A program made the position numbers and the translations under genes. DNA of 64,000 nucleotides, from the NCBI RefSeq assembly GCF_035917335.1, contig NZ_CP109067.1:2975001-3039000 (forward strand), written 5' to 3'. Positions 1 to 8,650 of the stretch are shown here, in pieces. The number at the start of each line of letters is the position of its first letter. Position 1 is the stretch's first letter. Source of the stretch: Micromonospora sp. NBC_01813. Lineage in GTDB: Bacteria; Actinomycetota; Actinomycetes; Mycobacteriales; Micromonosporaceae. A model generated the notes under the pieces. The model searched no databases, was not told where the DNA came from, and saw nothing but the letters and a program-made list of their open reading frames with translations.

Positions 1-500
1 GCTACCAGCTACGCGCGAACTTCGAGGAGTCCACGGGCGGTGCGTGGCAACTCAACATCGGTCAGGTCTACACCACGCTCGCCCGGCTGGAGCGCGACGG
101 TCTGGTCCGTCCGCTAGCGGCGAACGACGGTGGACAGCGGCCGTTCGAGATCACCGTGGCGGGTCGCGGGGAGCTGGCGATGTGGTTCGACACACCGGTG
201 ACCCGTGCGACACGGCCCCGTGACGAGCTGACGATCAAGTTGGCGCTGGCGCTGAGCACCCCGCTGGTCGACGCGGCGCGGGTGCTCGCCGCCCAGCGCA
301 CCGCGAGCATGACGGAGCTGCGGAGCCTGGTCCAGGCACGGCGGCGGGTCGAATCCGGTGACCGGGCCCGGCAACTGGCCCTCGACGCGCTGGTGTTCCA
401 GGTCGAGGCGGAAATACGCTGGCTCGATCACTGCGAGGCCACCGTACTGCCGGGTCAGGACAGCCCCACGCCGGCGCCCACCAGCCGCCCGACCAGATAG
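1..500 (+). CDS. PadR-family transcriptional regulator, 5' end outside the window
   Basis: The frame enters at base 3 and runs 165 residues to a TAG. The first residues are the end of a PadR winged helix: NIGQVYTTLARLERDGLV is the typical recognition helix and wing entry. The rest is the helical C-terminal dimerisation half seen in longer PadR proteins. PadR proteins are usually autoregulated repressors responding to phenolics or drugs; the effector here cannot be told. The last 46 bases overlap the 3' end of the opposite-strand VIT1 gene, so the two are convergent. The start codon and promoter are not visible. Confidence 0.88.
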   Translation, partial: YQLRANFEESTGGAWQLNIGQVYTTLARLERDGLVRPLAANDGGQRPFEITVAGRGELAMWFDTPVTRATRPRDELTIKLALALSTPLVDAARVLAAQRTASMTELRSLVQARRRVESGDRARQLALDALVFQVEAEIRWLDHCEATVLPGQDSPTPAPTSRPTR

Positions 501-1177
501 GTCGCGGCCGTCGCCAACGCGCCGAGCGACAGCAGTCGCAGCCCGCCACGCCACCACCGTCGACCGGTGAACCGCGCCACCAGCACTCCAGCGACGAACA
601 GGCCCGCGCCACCGACGGCCAGCGCGAGCCACAACTGCCCGAACCCGAGCAGGAACGGCAGCAACGGCACGAGCGCACCGACCGAGAAACAGCTGAACGA
701 CGATCCGGCGGCCACCCATGGACTCGGCCGGTCGTCGGGATCGACTCCGAGCTCCTCCTGGACGTGCATCCGCAGTGCGGCTTCCGGCCGATCCCGCAAC
801 GCCGTCGCGACCTGCTCGGCGAGATCCGCTGGTATCCCCCGCCCGACGAGCAGACCGGCGAGCTCCCTTGCCTCCGCCTCGGGATGGCGGTCCAGCTCGT
901 AGCGCTCCTTGGCGATCTCCGCGGCGATCTGCTCGTTCTGCGCCCGGACGCTGGTGTACTCGCCGATCGCCATCGATATCGCACCGGCGACCAGCCCGGC
1001 GGTGCCGGCCAGGACGATGCTCCCGGCCGCCGCCCCACCCCCGCCGACCCCGGCGATCAGGGCGATGTTGGTCACCAACCCGTCCATCGTGCCGAAGACG
1101 GCCGGACGCAGCCAGCCACCGGCGACGTCGGCATGGTGCTCGCCGATGGTCGCCGCCGGCGGCGGTGCGGCACTCAC
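455..1177 (-). CDS. VIT1/CCC1-family metal transporter-like membrane protein
   Basis: 240 residues. After a short hydrophilic start, [20 protein letters not shown] is the hallmark first helix of the VIT1/CCC1 family, followed by [20 protein letters not shown], which carries the conserved GE of helix 2. A charged middle loop of about 70 residues and three further hydrophobic helices follow, giving the five-helix family layout. Family members move iron or manganese across membranes; the substrate here is inference. The ATG overlaps the stop of the upstream methionine aminopeptidase gene by four bases (ATGA), so the two are probably one transcript. Confidence 0.87.
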   Translation of the reverse strand: MSAAPPPAATIGEHHADVAGGWLRPAVFGTMDGLVTNIALIAGVGGGGAAAGSIVLAGTAGLVAGAISMAIGEYTSVRAQNEQIAAEIAKERYELDRHPEAEARELAGLLVGRGIPADLAEQVATALRDRPEAALRMHVQEELGVDPDDRPSPWVAAGSSFSCFSVGALVPLLPFLLGFGQLWLALAVGGAGLFVAGVLVARFTGRRWWRGGLRLLSLGALATAATYLVGRLVGAGVGLS

Positions 1178-2034
1178 GGCAGGGTGAGGATCTCGTGGCC
1201 GTCCTCGGTCACCAGAATCGTGTGCTCGAACTGGGCGGTCCAGCGGCGGTCCTTCGTCACCACCGTCCAGCCGTCACGCCACATGTCGTACTCGTAGGTG
1301 CCGAGGGTGATCATCGGCTCGATGGTGAAGGTCATCCCCGGCTCCATCAGGTCGGTGGGCCGTGGGCTGTCGTAGTGCGGCACGTACAGGCCGCTGTGGA
1401 ACGCCTCGCCGATGCCGTGACCGGTGAAGTCCCGGACCACGCCGTAGCCGAACCGGCGGGCATAGGACTCGATGACCCGGCCGATCACGTTGATCTGCCG
1501 GCCAGGGGCGACCGACCGGATCCCCCGCATCATGGCTTCGTGGGTCCGCTCCACCAACAACCGGGCCTCTTCGCTGACCTCGCCGACGCAGAACGTGGCA
1601 TCGGTGTCGCCGTGCACGCCGTCGAGGAAGGCGGTCACGTCGATGTTGATGATGTCGCCGTCGGCCAGCGCGGTGGAGTCGGGTATGCCGTGACAGACGA
1701 CCTCGTTGAGGCTGGTGCAGCAGGACTTGGGGAATCCCTTGTAACCCAACGTCGACGGGTACGCCCCGTGGTCGCAGAGGAACTCGTGCACCACGCGGTC
1801 TATCTCGTCGGTGGTCACCCCGGGCTTGCAGTGCTCGCCGGCGAGCTGTACGGCCTGGGCGGCGAGCCGGCCGGCCACCCGCATCCGTTCGATGGTCTCC
1901 GGGGTCTGGACGTGCGAGCCGCGCCACGGGGTGGGCCGCTTGCGGCCGACGTACTCCGGCCGGGCGATGTGCGCCGGCACCTGGCGCCAGGGCGACAGCG
2001 TGCCGGGGGTCAGCGGAGCGCGGACGGTGGTCAT
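1174..2034 (-). CDS. map: Type I methionine aminopeptidase
   Basis: 286 residues; removes the initiator methionine from new proteins in the cytosol. The five metal ligands are recognisable: Asp in [10 protein letters not shown], Asp in [11 protein letters not shown], His in [11 protein letters not shown], Glu in MTFTIEPMI, and Glu in the C-terminal QFEHTILVT. The roughly 35-residue N-terminal extension ([19 protein letters not shown]) is typical of actinobacterial MetAP1c-like enzymes. The gene lies upstream of, and is translationally coupled to, a VIT1-like transporter. Actinomycetes often carry more than one map gene, and this one is not next to ribosomal protein genes, so it may be an accessory copy. 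Confidence 0.95.
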   Translation of the reverse strand: MTTVRAPLTPGTLSPWRQVPAHIARPEYVGRKRPTPWRGSHVQTPETIERMRVAGRLAAQAVQLAGEHCKPGVTTDEIDRVVHEFLCDHGAYPSTLGYKGFPKSCCTSLNEVVCHGIPDSTALADGDIINIDVTAFLDGVHGDTDATFCVGEVSEEARLLVERTHEAMMRGIRSVAPGRQINVIGRVIESYARRFGYGVVRDFTGHGIGEAFHSGLYVPHYDSPRPTDLMEPGMTFTIEPMITLGTYEYDMWRDGWTVVTKDRRWTAQFEHTILVTEDGHEILTLP

Positions 2035-2130
2035 ACTTCCAGCCTATCGCCGGCGGGGCAGCACCGGCCGCCGGCCGCCGCGAGGTCGGCATTGTTGCCG
2101 GATCGGCATGGTTGTGCAATCTTCTACCAC

Positions 2131-2445
2131 GTGGATCACGAGGGACCGGAGCCTGTCTTCTCCGCCACGAGCGACCTGGACGGCGACCGGCTGACCGTCA
2201 CCGTGCGCGGCGAGGTCGACATGTCGACCGCCGACAGCATGTTCCGGTCCGCGACCCACGCCGACGCCGGCGCGGTGACCCTGGACCTGCGCCAGGTGTC
2301 CTTCTTCGACTCGGCGGCCATCCATGCCCTGATCCGGCTCACCGACCGGTATCCGCAGACGCTGACGGTCCTGCCGTCTCGTCAGGTCCGTCGGGTTCTG
2401 GACATCTCCGGGTTGGGCGAGCAGCCCTGGCTCGCCGCCCCCTGA
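2131..2445 (+). CDS. STAS-domain anti-anti-sigma factor (anti-sigma antagonist)
   Basis: 104 residues from a GTG; an open frame continues upstream but shows no domain, so the GTG just before the domain is chosen. The fold is a single STAS domain: LTVTVRGEVDMSTAD, then LDLRQVSFFDSAAIHALIRL, where Ser61 after FD sits at the position phosphorylated in SpoIIAA/RsbV proteins. Such proteins release a sigma factor from an anti-sigma kinase when dephosphorylated by a PP2C phosphatase. The convergent neighbour at 2511-6263 carries both a SpoIIE-type phosphatase and an RsbW-like ATPase, so the two are plausible partners. The start is uncertain because no clear ribosome site is seen. Confidence 0.82.
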   Translation: MDHEGPEPVFSATSDLDGDRLTVTVRGEVDMSTADSMFRSATHADAGAVTLDLRQVSFFDSAAIHALIRLTDRYPQTLTVLPSRQVRRVLDISGLGEQPWLAAP

Positions 2446-2454
2446 CCAGTCGCC

Positions 2455-2494
2455 GGCCCGGCCCGGCCCGGCCCGGCTCGGCCCGGCTCGGCCT
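2455..2494. repeat. Pentanucleotide tandem repeat GGCYC x 8
   Basis: Eight head-to-tail units of GGCCC, with two GGCTC variants and a final GGCCT, fill most of the 65-bp gap between the convergent STAS and hybrid-kinase genes. It is simple-sequence DNA prone to slippage. No hairpin with a T tract is formed, so a terminator role is not supported. Confidence 0.85.
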
Positions 2495-2510
2495 CGCCGC
2501 CGCCGTACGC

Positions 2511-5500
2511 TCAGGTCGGCCCGGTCCGGGCCGCCAACTGGCGGCGCAGTGTCACCCGGCTGCCGTGCTCGTCGCGGTCGATCCGCAGGTCGGCGAGGGC
2601 CGCGATGAGAGCCAGACCACGGCCGCGGAACCCGGCGTCGGCCGACTCACGCCAACCGCCACTGTCGCGCACGCTGGCGGTCAACTCGTCGCCGTCTATC
2701 GTCACTTCGATCCGGATGTCCGTCTCCGCCGGGCTCACCGGGTGTTCGATCGCGTTGGCCGCCGCCTCGGAGATCGCCACGGTCAGATCGAACTGATCGG
2801 TTTCGCTGATCGCGTGCGCGGCGAAGAAGTCCGCCAGCCGCCGACGCAGCAACGCCAGCTTGGTCGCCTGCGCCGGCAGCCGTAGCGTCAGCCGGTTCAG
2901 CTCGGTCGCCTCCAGCACCAGCACCGCGACGTCGTCGCGGCGTGGCAGACGGGCGACCCGCAGCATCAACCGGTCGGCCAGGTCCTCGACGTGATCATCA
3001 CCCGCGAGGGCGTCGGCGCGGATCCGGTCCAACCCGACGTCGATGCCCTCGACACGGTCCTCGATGAGCCCGTCGGTGTAGCACAGCAGCCGGTCCGTCG
3101 GGCCGAGGCGGTCGGTGGCCGTGTCGTAGGCGCTGGCGGAGATTGCCCCGATCGGCGGGCCCAGCGCCTGGCCGTGCAGGAACCTGGCGGCACCGCCGGC
3201 GACCAGCACCGGCGGTGGATGCCCGGCGCTGGCGTAGCGGAGCTCACCGGTCGACGGGTCGAACCACAGGCACACCACGGTCGCCAGCGACCGACGGCTC
3301 ATCGTCGCCAGCAGACGGTTCAACCGGGTCAGCGCGTCCCCCGGGGCGAACCCCTCCAGCAGGTACGCACGCAACGCGTTGCGCATCTGGCCCATGGTGG
3401 CCGCCGCGGTCACCCCTTTGCCGACCACGTCACCGAGGACCAGTACGAGCCGCCCACCGCCCACCTCCACCACGTCGTACCAGTCGCCGCCCACCTCGGC
3501 CTCGGTGTTTCCCGGCAGGTAACGGCTGGCCACCAGGGCGCCCGGCACCCGGGGCAGCGTCTGCGGCAACAGACTGTGCTGCAGGGTGGTGGCGATCCGG
3601 TGCTCGGCCTCGTACAACCGGGCGTTGCCCAACCGCAGCCCCACCATCCGGGCGAACTCCGCCAGGGTCGCTTCGTCGATGTCCGGGCCCACCCCGTCGT
3701 ACGCCCAGACCAGCAGCTCGCCGAGGCGGTCCCCGGTGGCACCGATGAACGGGATGACCGTCGCCGGCTCGGCTGAGGTCTGGCCGCCGCCGTCGGCCTC
3801 GTGCCGGGCACCGGGAGCGGTGGCCACCACCCGGGCGGCGTGTACCAGCTGCTGGACGTGGTCGACCGCGACCCGAAGCACCTCGCTCGTGGTCTGCGCG
3901 GTGTTCACCGCGACGGCGGCGTCGGCCAGCGCCCTGAGCTGGCGGATGATCTGACCCCGCAGCTGACCCAGCTCGAGGTTGGCGCGCACCCGGGCCACCA
4001 ACTCCTGGGCCGCGAACGGCTTGACCAGGTAGTCGTCGGCACCGGCGGCGAGCCCTTCGACGGCGGACTCCGGCCCGGCACGGGCGGAGAGGACGACGAT
4101 CGGCACGTGTCGGGTCCGCCGGTCCGCCCGCAGCGCCGCCACCAGGCCGAACCCGTCCAGGTTCGGCATCATCACGTCGGTCAGGACCAGGTCGAAGGGG
4201 GTACGGGTGGCCAGATCGAGCGCGGCGGCGCCGTCCGAGGCGGTGACCACCTGCCAGTACGGCAGCAGCAGCCGGCTGACATGGTCCCGCAGGTCCGCGT
4301 TGTCGTCCACCACCAGCACCCGGCCGAGCGGCTGCTCGGCGCTGGAGCGCGCGGTGGACGCCGTACCGGCTGACGTCGCGGCGCCAAGCGCCGCGTCTGA
4401 CGCGGCGCTCTCGGCGTCGGGCGGGCCGGTCCACCGTTCGGTCTCGGCCAGATACAACCGGACCGTGTCGCTGGTGGCGGACCCGTCGGGCCAGTCGACT
4501 GGCCCGACGGACGGCAGGTGGTCCGAACCGGTCGGGACGTCGACGGTGAACACACTGCCCCGGCCCGGTTCGCTGCGCACCGCAACGGTGCCACCGTGCA
4601 GTTGGACGAGCTCCCGGACCAGTGCCAGACCGATCCCGGTGCCCTCGTGGCTGCGGGCCCGGACGCCGGCGACCCGGTGGAACCGCTCGAACAGGTGCGG
4701 CAGATCAGCGGGCGGGATCCCGACGCCGGTGTCGGCGACGGTCAGCTCGACTCTGTCGCCACGGCTGCGCAGCCGCACGGTGATGGAGCCTTCGATAGTG
4801 AACTTCAACGCGTTGGAGAGCAGGTTCAGGACGATCTTCTCCCACAGGTCCGGATCGACGTGGACCGTGGCCGGCAATGGCGGGCACTCCACCGTCAGGT
4901 CCAGCCCGACGCGTTGGGCGGCGGACCGGAAGGTGCTGGCCAGCCGGGTGGTGAGATCGGCGAGATCCACCGGCTGGAACGCTGCCGTGGCCCGGCCGGA
5001 TTCGAGCCGGGAGAAGTCCAGCACGGTGTTGACCAGCTTGAGTAGCCGCAGCGCGTTGCGCTGCATCATCTCGGCACGCTCACGGTGCACGGCCGGCAGG
5101 TCCGGGTCGGCGAGCTGATCCTCGACCGGCCCGAGCAGCAGCGTCAGCGGGGTGCGGAACTCGTGGCTGACGTTGGCGAAGAAGTCGGTCTTTGCCTGGT
5201 CGATCGCCGCGAGTTCGGCGGCTTTGGCCCGCTCGTGCAGGTACGCCCGCTGGTTGGTCACCGCGCTGGAGATCTGGGTGGCGAGCAGGTCGAAGAAGTC
5301 GCGGTAGTCACCGCGCAACGGCAGGTGCCGGCTGTAGCCGAGGACCAGGGCACCGACCGGATCGGTGGCCGCGCAGATCGGCAGCACGAGCACCTCGGCC
5401 GCGGCGTTGTCCGGCGGTACGCCGACGAAGTCCCCGGCCGCGGCGACCCCCGACTCGCCGTCGTGCAGCGCCGCCAGCAGCGCCGACGGTGCGGTTGCCG

Positions 5501-6263
5501 GCTCCGGATGTCGTGGCGCGGCGATGGTGTCGGCGTCCACGCCGCTGAAGCCGACGAGTTGTGCGGAGGCGGCGTCCGAGCCGAGATACAGCAGCGCGAA
5601 CGGCACATCGCGGCGGCATCCGTCGAGCGTGTCGAGGACCCCTCGGCGGAGGTCCGACTGGCTCTGCAGGTCGGACAGGCGGGTGCCGAGCTCGGCCAAC
5701 GCGCGCATCCGCCGCTCGCCCAGCACCCGTCCGGTGGTCTCGTTGACGATGCAGTAGATGCCGCCGACGCTGCCGTCGGCCACCCACAGCGGGTCGTAGG
5801 AGACGTCGAAGTAGGTCTCCTCGAGGAAACCGTGCCGTTCGAGCATGAACGGATGGTCGGTGCCGCGGTAGGCGGTGCCGCTGTCGACCACCCCGTTGAA
5901 CAGGGGATCCAGCACGTCCCACAGCTCGGACCAGTGCTGGGCTGCCGGTTCGCCGAGGGCCGCCGGATGCTTGCCGCCGATGGTCGGCAGGTAGGCGTCG
6001 TTGTAGAAGGCCCGCCGCTGCGGCCCCCAGTAGAGCACGATCTGCGCCTGCGACGACAGCATCATGCTGACCGCCTGGGTGAGGCTGGCCGGCCAGGAGT
6101 CCGGCGTGCCGAGCGGGCTGTTGCTCCAGTCGTGGTCGCGGATCCTCCCCGCCATCTCGCCACCGCGATCCAACACGGCGGCGAGCGCGGCGGGAAGGTC
6201 CGGTGCCGGCGTGGCCGATATCGGCCCGGCGGAGGATTCCTCCAACCGATCGTCCTCTGCCAT
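2511..6263 (-). CDS. Hybrid sensor kinase with REC, SpoIIE phosphatase and RsbW-like ATPase domains
   Basis: 1250 residues. The ATG at 6263 is chosen because AAGGTGG lies six bases upstream; an earlier in-frame start at 6347 lacks a site. Domain order: PAS-like sensor (about 70-175), GAF (about 185-335), HisKA with phospho-acceptor His in ANVSHEFRTP (about residue 367), HATPase_c with N, G1 and G2 boxes (to about 580), receiver domain with Asp in VLTDVMMP (about 696) and the KPF lysine, a second GAF (about 780-880), SpoIIE/PP2C with GGDWYD and GDVVGKG (about 900-1115), and a C-terminal HATPase_c_2 with EAAANAIEH. It joins two-component sensing to partner-switch control of a sigma factor in one chain. 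The STAS protein next door is a likely substrate. Predicted cytosolic, no membrane helices. Confidence 0.92.
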   Translation of the reverse strand: MAEDDRLEESSAGPISATPAPDLPAALAAVLDRGGEMAGRIRDHDWSNSPLGTPDSWPASLTQAVSMMLSSQAQIVLYWGPQRRAFYNDAYLPTIGGKHPAALGEPAAQHWSELWDVLDPLFNGVVDSGTAYRGTDHPFMLERHGFLEETYFDVSYDPLWVADGSVGGIYCIVNETTGRVLGERRMRALAELGTRLSDLQSQSDLRRGVLDTLDGCRRDVPFALLYLGSDAASAQLVGFSGVDADTIAAPRHPEPATAPSALLAALHDGESGVAAAGDFVGVPPDNAAAEVLVLPICAATDPVGALVLGYSRHLPLRGDYRDFFDLLATQISSAVTNQRAYLHERAKAAELAAIDQAKTDFFANVSHEFRTPLTLLLGPVEDQLADPDLPAVHRERAEMMQRNALRLLKLVNTVLDFSRLESGRATAAFQPVDLADLTTRLASTFRSAAQRVGLDLTVECPPLPATVHVDPDLWEKIVLNLLSNALKFTIEGSITVRLRSRGDRVELTVADTGVGIPPADLPHLFERFHRVAGVRARSHEGTGIGLALVRELVQLHGGTVAVRSEPGRGSVFTVDVPTGSDHLPSVGPVDWPDGSATSDTVRLYLAETERWTGPPDAESAASDAALGAATSAGTASTARSSAEQPLGRVLVVDDNADLRDHVSRLLLPYWQVVTASDGAAALDLATRTPFDLVLTDVMMPNLDGFGLVAALRADRRTRHVPIVVLSARAGPESAVEGLAAGADDYLVKPFAAQELVARVRANLELGQLRGQIIRQLRALADAAVAVNTAQTTSEVLRVAVDHVQQLVHAARVVATAPGARHEADGGGQTSAEPATVIPFIGATGDRLGELLVWAYDGVGPDIDEATLAEFARMVGLRLGNARLYEAEHRIATTLQHSLLPQTLPRVPGALVASRYLPGNTEAEVGGDWYDVVEVGGGRLVLVLGDVVGKGVTAAATMGQMRNALRAYLLEGFAPGDALTRLNRLLATMSRRSLATVVCLWFDPSTGELRYASAGHPPPVLVAGGAARFLHGQALGPPIGAISASAYDTATDRLGPTDRLLCYTDGLIEDRVEGIDVGLDRIRADALAGDDHVEDLADRLMLRVARLPRRDDVAVLVLEATELNRLTLRLPAQATKLALLRRRLADFFAAHAISETDQFDLTVAISEAAANAIEHPVSPAETDIRIEVTIDGDELTASVRDSGGWRESADAGFRGRGLALIAALADLRIDRDEHGSRVTLRRQLAARTGPT

Positions 6264-6429
6264 TTCCGACCACCTTCGGTAATCGAGCCCTTGGTCCGGC
6301 CCTGCCGCCCGGTCCCGGCCGGATGGACCGTCGCTCAGCACGATCATCCGGCGTGGTCCGCCTCCTACCCCGCCGCGAGCCGTGGGTAACGTGCGGCACC
6401 GGCTGCTCGGTGCCGGTCGCTCCCGCTGG

Positions 6430-6984
6430 TCAGGAGAACGCCGGCAACTCGTCGATGCTGGTCGCGTTGCGGGTCGCCCGGTACCGCACCAGGTCGTCCT
6501 CGGTACGCCGGGAGTGTGCCTGGATCAGCAGGTCGCGCTCGCCCTGGTAGTCCATCAGCGGAACGCCGTACCCGCACGAGTCGCTGACCCGGTGCACGTC
6601 GACGACGATCACCGCCCGCGCCCCGTGCTGATCCGGTGACCCGGCGAACACCCCGGCCAACTCCGGGAAGCGTGGGTCGTCGCGCGACACCACCACGCCG
6701 CGGCCGTGCAACCGTACGATCTTGGGCGGACCGTCGAAGGCGCAGAACATCATGGTGATCCGGCCGTTCGCCCGTAGGTGCGCCACCGTCTCGGCACCAC
6801 TGCCGTGATAGTCCAGGTACGCCACCTGGTGCTCGTCGAGCACCGCGAAGGTGCCCCGCATCCCCTTCGGCGACACGTTGACGTGGCCGGAGTCACCGGA
6901 CGGTGCGGTCGCGACGAAGAACATCGACTGCGCTTCGATGAAGTCGCGTAGCCGTCCATCGATGCCGTCGTACAGGTTCCCCAT
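6430..6984 (-). CDS. Pyridoxamine 5'-phosphate oxidase-fold (split-barrel FMN) protein
   Basis: 184 residues. SMFFVATAPSGDSGHVNVSPKG at the N-terminus, followed by VAYLDYHGSGAETVAHLRAN and MMFCAFDGPPKIVRLHGRG, is the usual pattern of the PNPOx-like flavin split barrel. Relatives bind FMN or F420 and reduce small organic molecules or act in stress defence; true PdxH activity is unlikely because the phosphate-binding C-terminus is absent. It ends about 170 bp upstream of the hybrid kinase start and diverges from the 7151 gene. The ATG is preceded by AACCTG, so the ribosome site is weak. Confidence 0.86.
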   Translation of the reverse strand: MGNLYDGIDGRLRDFIEAQSMFFVATAPSGDSGHVNVSPKGMRGTFAVLDEHQVAYLDYHGSGAETVAHLRANGRITMMFCAFDGPPKIVRLHGRGVVVSRDDPRFPELAGVFAGSPDQHGARAVIVVDVHRVSDSCGYGVPLMDYQGERDLLIQAHSRRTEDDLVRYRATRNATSIDELPAFS

Positions 6985-7150
6985 GGCACCAATCGTCGCA
7001 TGCCCGGATCACCTGTTGACTTGGAGCACGCTCGAAGTCATAGCGACCGCCGGTGTCACCGAAAGGCACCGCCGACCCGTCATGCCAGGTGTAGGCGCCG
7101 AGCGTCGGCACCAGGCAGGATCACGACCAGCGGGATCGGAGGCAGCCACC

Positions 7151-8134
7151 GTGGCAGGTGAGATAAGACGACTGCTGGCGGACGAGCTGGCTCGACAACC
7201 CGCGCCACCGATCGGGGACCTGGTGGCTGATTCGATCCGCCAGGGCCGGCGGCGACGCCGGATGCGTCGGGCCGCCGCCACCGGCCTGGGGATGGCCGGC
7301 GCCGCGTTGGCGACGGTGACGGCGATGCTCGTACCGGCCGTGCTTGGTGGCGGTTCCCCCCCGCCGGCCGAGATCGGTGCCGCTCCGGCGGCACCGCAGT
7401 CGGCGGTCGCGGAGTCGGTGGTACCGCTGCCCCTCGCACCGGCCGGGACAGCCGTGTCCACGTCGGCGCCAGCCGTATCGGTGCCGACGCCGCAGTGCGG
7501 TGCCGATATCGGGGCCGACGACGTCTCACCGCAGACGGCGCCACTCACCCGGGTGACCAACTGCCCGGCGGCCGAGGCGTTGATCTTCCCACGGCATGCC
7601 GCCTCGCCCTGGCCGTCCAGCCAGGGCACCCCGGCGAACCCGCAGGGTGTTCTCGAACTGCTCAGCGAGCTCCTACCGCCGGGCCGGACCAGCGGGTACG
7701 CCCAGGGCGACGTCCGCGGGCTCGCCCCCGGGACGGTCGCCGTGCAGATCTATCTGGACCGGGGCGATGGACCTGGCATGATCCGGCTCTGGTTGTCGCA
7801 GGAGAAGCCGCCCGCGGAGCCCCGCTGCGGTGCCGGGGAACTCTGCTACGTGCTGCCCGACGGCGGCATGGTGACTCTCTACGACATCGCCGACAACTGC
7901 GTCAACGGCCGCTCGGTGGTCCTGCACCGCGCCGACGGGACCCGGATCCAACTGGACCTGGCCCGTTGCCTGGCCTGGGATGGCCGCGACAACCCGCCGG
8001 CCGAGCCGGCACTGATCACTCAGGAAGCTCTCAACATCGCCCTCGATCCGCGATGGGGGCCCGAGCTCCCGCTGGACATCACGAAACGCGGCATGTTGCG
8101 GTTCACCGAGCTGCCGTGGATCGACTATGGCTGA
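7151..8134 (+). CDS. Hypothetical single-pass membrane protein
   Basis: 327 residues from a GTG with GGAGG eight bases upstream; longer in-frame starts lack a site. The N-terminal 40 residues are basic (RQGRRRRRMRRAAA), one transmembrane helix follows at about 40-62, then a Pro/Ala/Val-rich linker and an external domain of about 220 residues with several cysteines. This is an N-in, C-out type II layout. I do not recognise the external domain. The layout resembles small anchored proteins encoded near ECF sigma factors, but no sigma gene is adjacent. It diverges from the PNPOx-fold gene and ends 15 bp before the DUF309 gene. Confidence 0.75.
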   Translation: MAGEIRRLLADELARQPAPPIGDLVADSIRQGRRRRRMRRAAATGLGMAGAALATVTAMLVPAVLGGGSPPPAEIGAAPAAPQSAVAESVVPLPLAPAGTAVSTSAPAVSVPTPQCGADIGADDVSPQTAPLTRVTNCPAAEALIFPRHAASPWPSSQGTPANPQGVLELLSELLPPGRTSGYAQGDVRGLAPGTVAVQIYLDRGDGPGMIRLWLSQEKPPAEPRCGAGELCYVLPDGGMVTLYDIADNCVNGRSVVLHRADGTRIQLDLARCLAWDGRDNPPAEPALITQEALNIALDPRWGPELPLDITKRGMLRFTELPWIDYG

Positions 8135-8149
8135 CCGTAGGGTCGACAG

Positions 8150-8650
8150 GTGAGTAGACCGGACCGTGACCGCGACCCGACCGGGCGGCCCCGCAACGCC
8201 CGCCCCCGCGACGCGCTCGGCCGACCGCTGCCACCCGGCGCGACCGGGGTGCCGACCACGCCCGACGACCTGGTCCTCACCGCCGACGAGGCCCTCGATG
8301 AGGCCCAGCGGCTGCTCGACGCCGGCCGGCCGTTCCACGCCCACGAGGTGCTCGAGGCGGCCTGGAAGGCGGCGCCCGACCAGGAACGGGAGTTCTGGCG
8401 CGGGCTGGCCCAACTGGCGGTGGGGCTGACCCACGCCCGGCGCGGCAACCTCGCCGGCGCGGCCCGGCTGCTCACCAGGGCCGCCGACCGGATCGACCCG
8501 TACGCCAGGCAGTGCCCGTACGGCGTACCCGTGCCGGATCTTGTCCGATTCGGCCGTCAGGCGGCCGAGATGCTCGACCGCGACGGTGCGGCCGCCGATC
8601 TCACGGCCCGGCTACGGCCCGGCCCCGGCTCGCCGTCAGCACCGCGGTGA
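8150..8650 (+). CDS. DUF309 domain-containing protein
   Basis: 166 residues from a GTG. The segment ALDEAQRLLDAGRPFHAHEV then LEAAWKAAPDQEREFWRGLAQLAVGLTHARRGN is the DUF309 helical hairpin signature with its conserved H and the E-x-x-W. Function is unknown; family structures are small all-helical bundles. A Pro/Arg-rich N-terminal tail of about 35 residues precedes it. The last 50 bases overlap, on the opposite strand, the 3' end of the GGDEF-EAL gene. Confidence 0.88.
   Translation: MSRPDRDRDPTGRPRNARPRDALGRPLPPGATGVPTTPDDLVLTADEALDEAQRLLDAGRPFHAHEVLEAAWKAAPDQEREFWRGLAQLAVGLTHARRGNLAGAARLLTRAADRIDPYARQCPYGVPVPDLVRFGRQAAEMLDRDGAAADLTARLRPGPGSPSAPR

Noticed and set aside
718-2130. Open frame upstream of the STAS gene that would extend it to 575 residues
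   Set aside because: It lies antisense to map and the VIT1 gene and has no domain or ribosome site; only the last 104 residues are protein-like.
2455-2494. GGCYC repeats as a CRISPR or terminator
   Set aside because: Units are five bases without spacers, and no stem with T tract forms.
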